Assembly: GCF_004851605.1 (NCBI RefSeq)
Contig: NZ_CP031093.1
Coordinates: forward strand, 310,001 to 374,000
Origin: Hydrocarboniclastica marina
GTDB taxonomy: Bacteria; Pseudomonadota; Gammaproteobacteria; Pseudomonadales; Oleiphilaceae
DNA: 64,000 nt
Direction of reading: 5' to 3'
Of the stretch, positions 61,712-64,000 are shown piece by piece. The notes below the pieces were generated by a model that was not told the origin of the DNA, made no database searches, and worked only from the letters and a program-made list of their open reading frames with translations. The position numbers and the translations under genes were made by a program. Numbering within the stretch: the stretch's first letter is position 1; the number at the start of each line of letters is the position of its first letter.

Positions 61712-61835
61712 TCTACTGAGCCGCTGCATGCGCCCGAACATTTAACGCCAAGTCAGCCCCAGGCAGCGTGAGTTTCGGCCCCTGATGCCTTATTGTCGAC
61801 AGTGCGCTACGGATCACGACCGCCAGGAGGGCCTT

Positions 61836-63170
61836 ATGATCACCGCTTATCTGAAAGTCATCCGGGACAGTTTCTGGTTTCGGCCGGCCCTGTACAACTT
61901 CGTCGCTGTTCTTCTAGCCATTGCTGCCGTGCTTCTGGATCTGCGACTTTCGGAAGAAACCCGCATCCTCGGCGTTGCCTCCATGAGCCTGGAGCGGACT
62001 ACAGAGCTGGTCGCCACGCTGGCGGGTGCCATCCTTACGATGACCACCATCACGTTTTCTGCCATTCTGATCGTTCTGACGACGTACTCTTCCCAGTTCT
62101 CGCCGCGTGTTTTGCAGAACTTCGTTGCCAACCGTGCGACGCAACATGTGCTGGCCCTGTTCAGTAGCGGGTTCACCTATTGCGTCCTTGTGTTATTGCT
62201 GGTGAGCGAAAGGGAAGCCTATAAGCTCCTCGCTACGCCGGGGGTCGCCATTGTCTGGTCGTTGGCTGGCATTGCTGCGTTCATTTTCCTGTTGACCCAT
62301 ACCACCAGTTGGCTCCAGGTAAACAATCTGATTGGCTTTATCGCGGCCGAAACCGAAGCGACCATGCGGCACATGCTGGGGCGCAAGGTGAACGACCGCC
62401 GTTGCCCGGTTGAGGCTGAGGACTCTCGCTGGTGTCAGGCGGGCCTGGAGATCAGCGCATGCAAGTCCGGCTATGTGGTCATGGTCGGACTTGAGGGCCT
62501 GCTAAAGAAGGCTGAGCAGGACGGTGTCATTGTTCGGACGGAAGTTGCGGTTGGCGCTTTCGTTGCCGAGGGCATGCCGTTAATGTCCTTGATAGGTATC
62601 GGCAGCCACAAGCCCGATTACGAGGCATATAGGGAGCTAATTCAGCTCGATATCGAGCCCAGGCCCTGGGAAGACATCGGCTTTGGTCTGCGAAAAATGG
62701 CAGAGATCGCGCTCAGGGCGATTTCTCCAAGCATTAACGACCCCTACACAGCGGCGACGGCTGTCCAGTACCTGGGCTCGATTCTGATTAAGCTGGCTGC
62801 CCGGAGCCCGCAAAACCCCGGGTTGGCAAACCAGCACGGTGCATTAAGGGTATTGATCAGGGAGCCCGACTTTGAAAAATATCTCTTGCGGGCGTTTCAG
62901 GAGCTTAGACGGTACGGCAGTGAGGACATCACCACCCTGGTGGCGATTCTTGAAGCGCTTGGCTGGATTGCCCGGTTGAGCGGCCACCAGTGGCACGATC
63001 TGCTTTGGGGCTTCGGCGCCGATACCTACCGTCTGGCCGAGGAAAGCAACGACTGGTTGCCGTCGGAAGAGCGCCGGTTGACCGTGCCTCTCCGCCGCCT
63101 GGCCGCGACCACAGGCAGGCAAACGGATGTTCAGACCTTGCTTGAAAAAAAGGGCGCTTTGGAGCGCTAG
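61836..63170 (+). CDS. DUF2254 family membrane protein
   Basis: The 444-residue product has four N-terminal membrane helices (about 15-160) and a large soluble C-terminal region. Characteristic stretches are T-L-A-G-A-I-L-T-M-T-T-I-T-F-S near residue 65, Q-F-S-P-R-V-L-Q-N-F near 86 and the late A-L-R-A-I-S-P-S-I-N-D-P-Y-T-A near 290, all typical of DUF2254. Function is unknown. ATG 61836 follows AGGAGGG by about five bases; the in-frame ATG at 61785 has no site. It ends in a four-base convergent overlap with the TatD gene. Confidence 0.87.
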   Translation: MITAYLKVIRDSFWFRPALYNFVAVLLAIAAVLLDLRLSEETRILGVASMSLERTTELVATLAGAILTMTTITFSAILIVLTTYSSQFSPRVLQNFVANRATQHVLALFSSGFTYCVLVLLLVSEREAYKLLATPGVAIVWSLAGIAAFIFLLTHTTSWLQVNNLIGFIAAETEATMRHMLGRKVNDRRCPVEAEDSRWCQAGLEISACKSGYVVMVGLEGLLKKAEQDGVIVRTEVAVGAFVAEGMPLMSLIGIGSHKPDYEAYRELIQLDIEPRPWEDIGFGLRKMAEIALRAISPSINDPYTAATAVQYLGSILIKLAARSPQNPGLANQHGALRVLIREPDFEKYLLRAFQELRRYGSEDITTLVAILEALGWIARLSGHQWHDLLWGFGADTYRLAEESNDWLPSEERRLTVPLRRLAATTGRQTDVQTLLEKKGALER

Positions 63171-63997
63171 ATTTCAGACGCTGGCGGAAAAAACAACCGG
63201 TAGCTGTTGTGATAGGTCTGAGCCAGTACCTCTTCAATGCCCGTCTCTTTTACTTCCGCCACCTTCTCCGCCACAAACGGGATATAGAATGGCGCGTTTT
63301 CCCGGCCCCGGTAGGGGACCGGTGTCAGAAAGGGCGCGTCTGTCTCGAGCAGCAGGCTGCCAAGCGGCGTCATACGGATAATGTCGCGGACGTTCTCGGC
63401 TTTGTTGAAGGTGCTTATACCGTTAAAACCGAGGCACCAACCCTGATCTATTGCGTATTGCGCGAGGCCCGGGCCTGAGGTGAAGCTGTGGATCACACCG
63501 CGGCGTTTAAGACTGGCCTCGAAATCTTTAAGGATCGCGATAGTGTCTTCGTCCGCGTCACGGCTATGGATGACCACCGGCCGGTCCGAATCGACGGCAA
63601 TCTGAAGTTGGCGGGCGAAAACCTCTTTCTGAACGTCCCGGTCGCTGTTGTCATAGAAATAATCCAGGCCAATCTCGCCCACTGCGACCAGCTTCGCGCG
63701 CTGGTCGTGGTTGCGAAGGGCGTCGCGGATTTCGGTCTCGACCTCCGGCGTCCAGGCTTCAGCATCGTGGGGATGAACGCCTTGGGTGCCATATACACTG
63801 GTATGGTCTTTCACCAGTCCGCGTACGGTAGCGAGATTTTTTGGCGCTACGGCGATGGTGATGATCCGCTCGACATTGACTGCCTGCGCCTGGGCCAAAG
63901 TCTCCTCAAGCGGCCTGTCCTTGAGATAGTCCAGGTGACAGTGGGTTTCGACAATGGCGTGCCCGAATACGGGTATTTCACGTCGCTTACTGCTCAT
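63167..63997 (-). CDS. TatD-family metal-dependent deoxyribonuclease
   Basis: The 276-residue amidohydrolase-fold protein has the metal ligands in order: T-H-C-H-L-D near residue 18, V-G-E-I-G-L-D near 105, V-I-H-S-R near 140, H near 165 and L-L-E-T-D-A-P near 215. TatD enzymes are 3'-5' exonucleases acting in DNA repair and fragment clean-up. ATG 63997 lies three bases from the window edge, so a slightly longer N-terminus beyond it cannot be excluded. Family relatives also include YcfH and YjjV; the exact subgroup is not resolved. Confidence 0.9.
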   Translation of the reverse strand: MSSKRREIPVFGHAIVETHCHLDYLKDRPLEETLAQAQAVNVERIITIAVAPKNLATVRGLVKDHTSVYGTQGVHPHDAEAWTPEVETEIRDALRNHDQRAKLVAVGEIGLDYFYDNSDRDVQKEVFARQLQIAVDSDRPVVIHSRDADEDTIAILKDFEASLKRRGVIHSFTSGPGLAQYAIDQGWCLGFNGISTFNKAENVRDIIRMTPLGSLLLETDAPFLTPVPYRGRENAPFYIPFVAEKVAEVKETGIEEVLAQTYHNSYRLFFPPASEI

Positions 63998-64000
63998 CGG

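Overview
The window is GC-rich DNA, densely packed with genes, from a gammaproteobacterium. The FAN1/helicase pair, LysO, DUF2288, DUF2750, the CPXCG protein and the PdsS/PdsR-type two-component pair point to a marine Pseudomonadales/Alteromonadales lineage of the Marinobacter or Pseudomonas kind. That placement is an inference from gene content, not from a marker gene. No rRNA, tRNA, CRISPR array or transposase was found.

Positions 1-22.3 kb hold a nearly complete type VI secretion system (T6SS) locus, all on the plus strand: end of an FHA (TagH) gene, tssJ, tssK, tssL, tssM, tagF, pppA, tssA, tssB, tssC, a second tssC-like gene, tagJ/impE, tssE, tssF, tssG, tssH (clpV), hcp, vgrG. The run tssB-tssC-tssC2-tagJ-tssE-tssF-tssG matches the imp-type arrangement of Rhizobium/Agrobacterium. 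TagF and PppA indicate post-translational (threonine phosphorylation) control, but no PpkA kinase and no PAAR spike tip are in the window.

Positions 22.3-30.2 kb are the VgrG cargo module: a 120-aa unknown protein, a 303-aa unknown protein, a weakly thiolase-like protein, a two-domain peptidoglycan-binding/pesticin-like muramidase, a tiny lipoprotein-like ORF, and a 1346-aa Rhs protein whose last ~220 residues form a DUF4225-like membrane-active tip. A 79-aa multi-spanning membrane protein, the probable immunity protein, follows the Rhs gene. Base composition drops at the end of the Rhs core, as expected for an exchanged toxin tip. Several reading-frame irregularities lie between vgrG and rhs.

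Positions 30.2-43.1 kb carry housekeeping and stress genes: an Atm1-type ABC exporter, a Crp/Fnr regulator, a CobW GTPase, DjlA, a degenerate ~20-bp tandem repeat array, gamma-glutamyltransferase and a K+ channel. A tightly coupled DNA-repair operon follows: FAN1 nuclease, a nuclease-XPD-type helicase fusion and an AlkA-like glycosylase. It is preceded by a near-perfect LexA (SOS) box.

Positions 43.2-64 kb carry GabT, an amidoligase, a PdsS/PdsR-like sensor pair with a divergent small membrane protein, a PlsC-like acyltransferase, DUF2750, a CPXCG protein, MAPEG, an NlpE-like lipoprotein, an OmpA-like lipoprotein, rhomboid protease, a zinc-finger/membrane/repeat protein, aconitase A, DUF2288, a LysO exporter, a YbfB-type MFS transporter, DUF2254 and a TatD nuclease.
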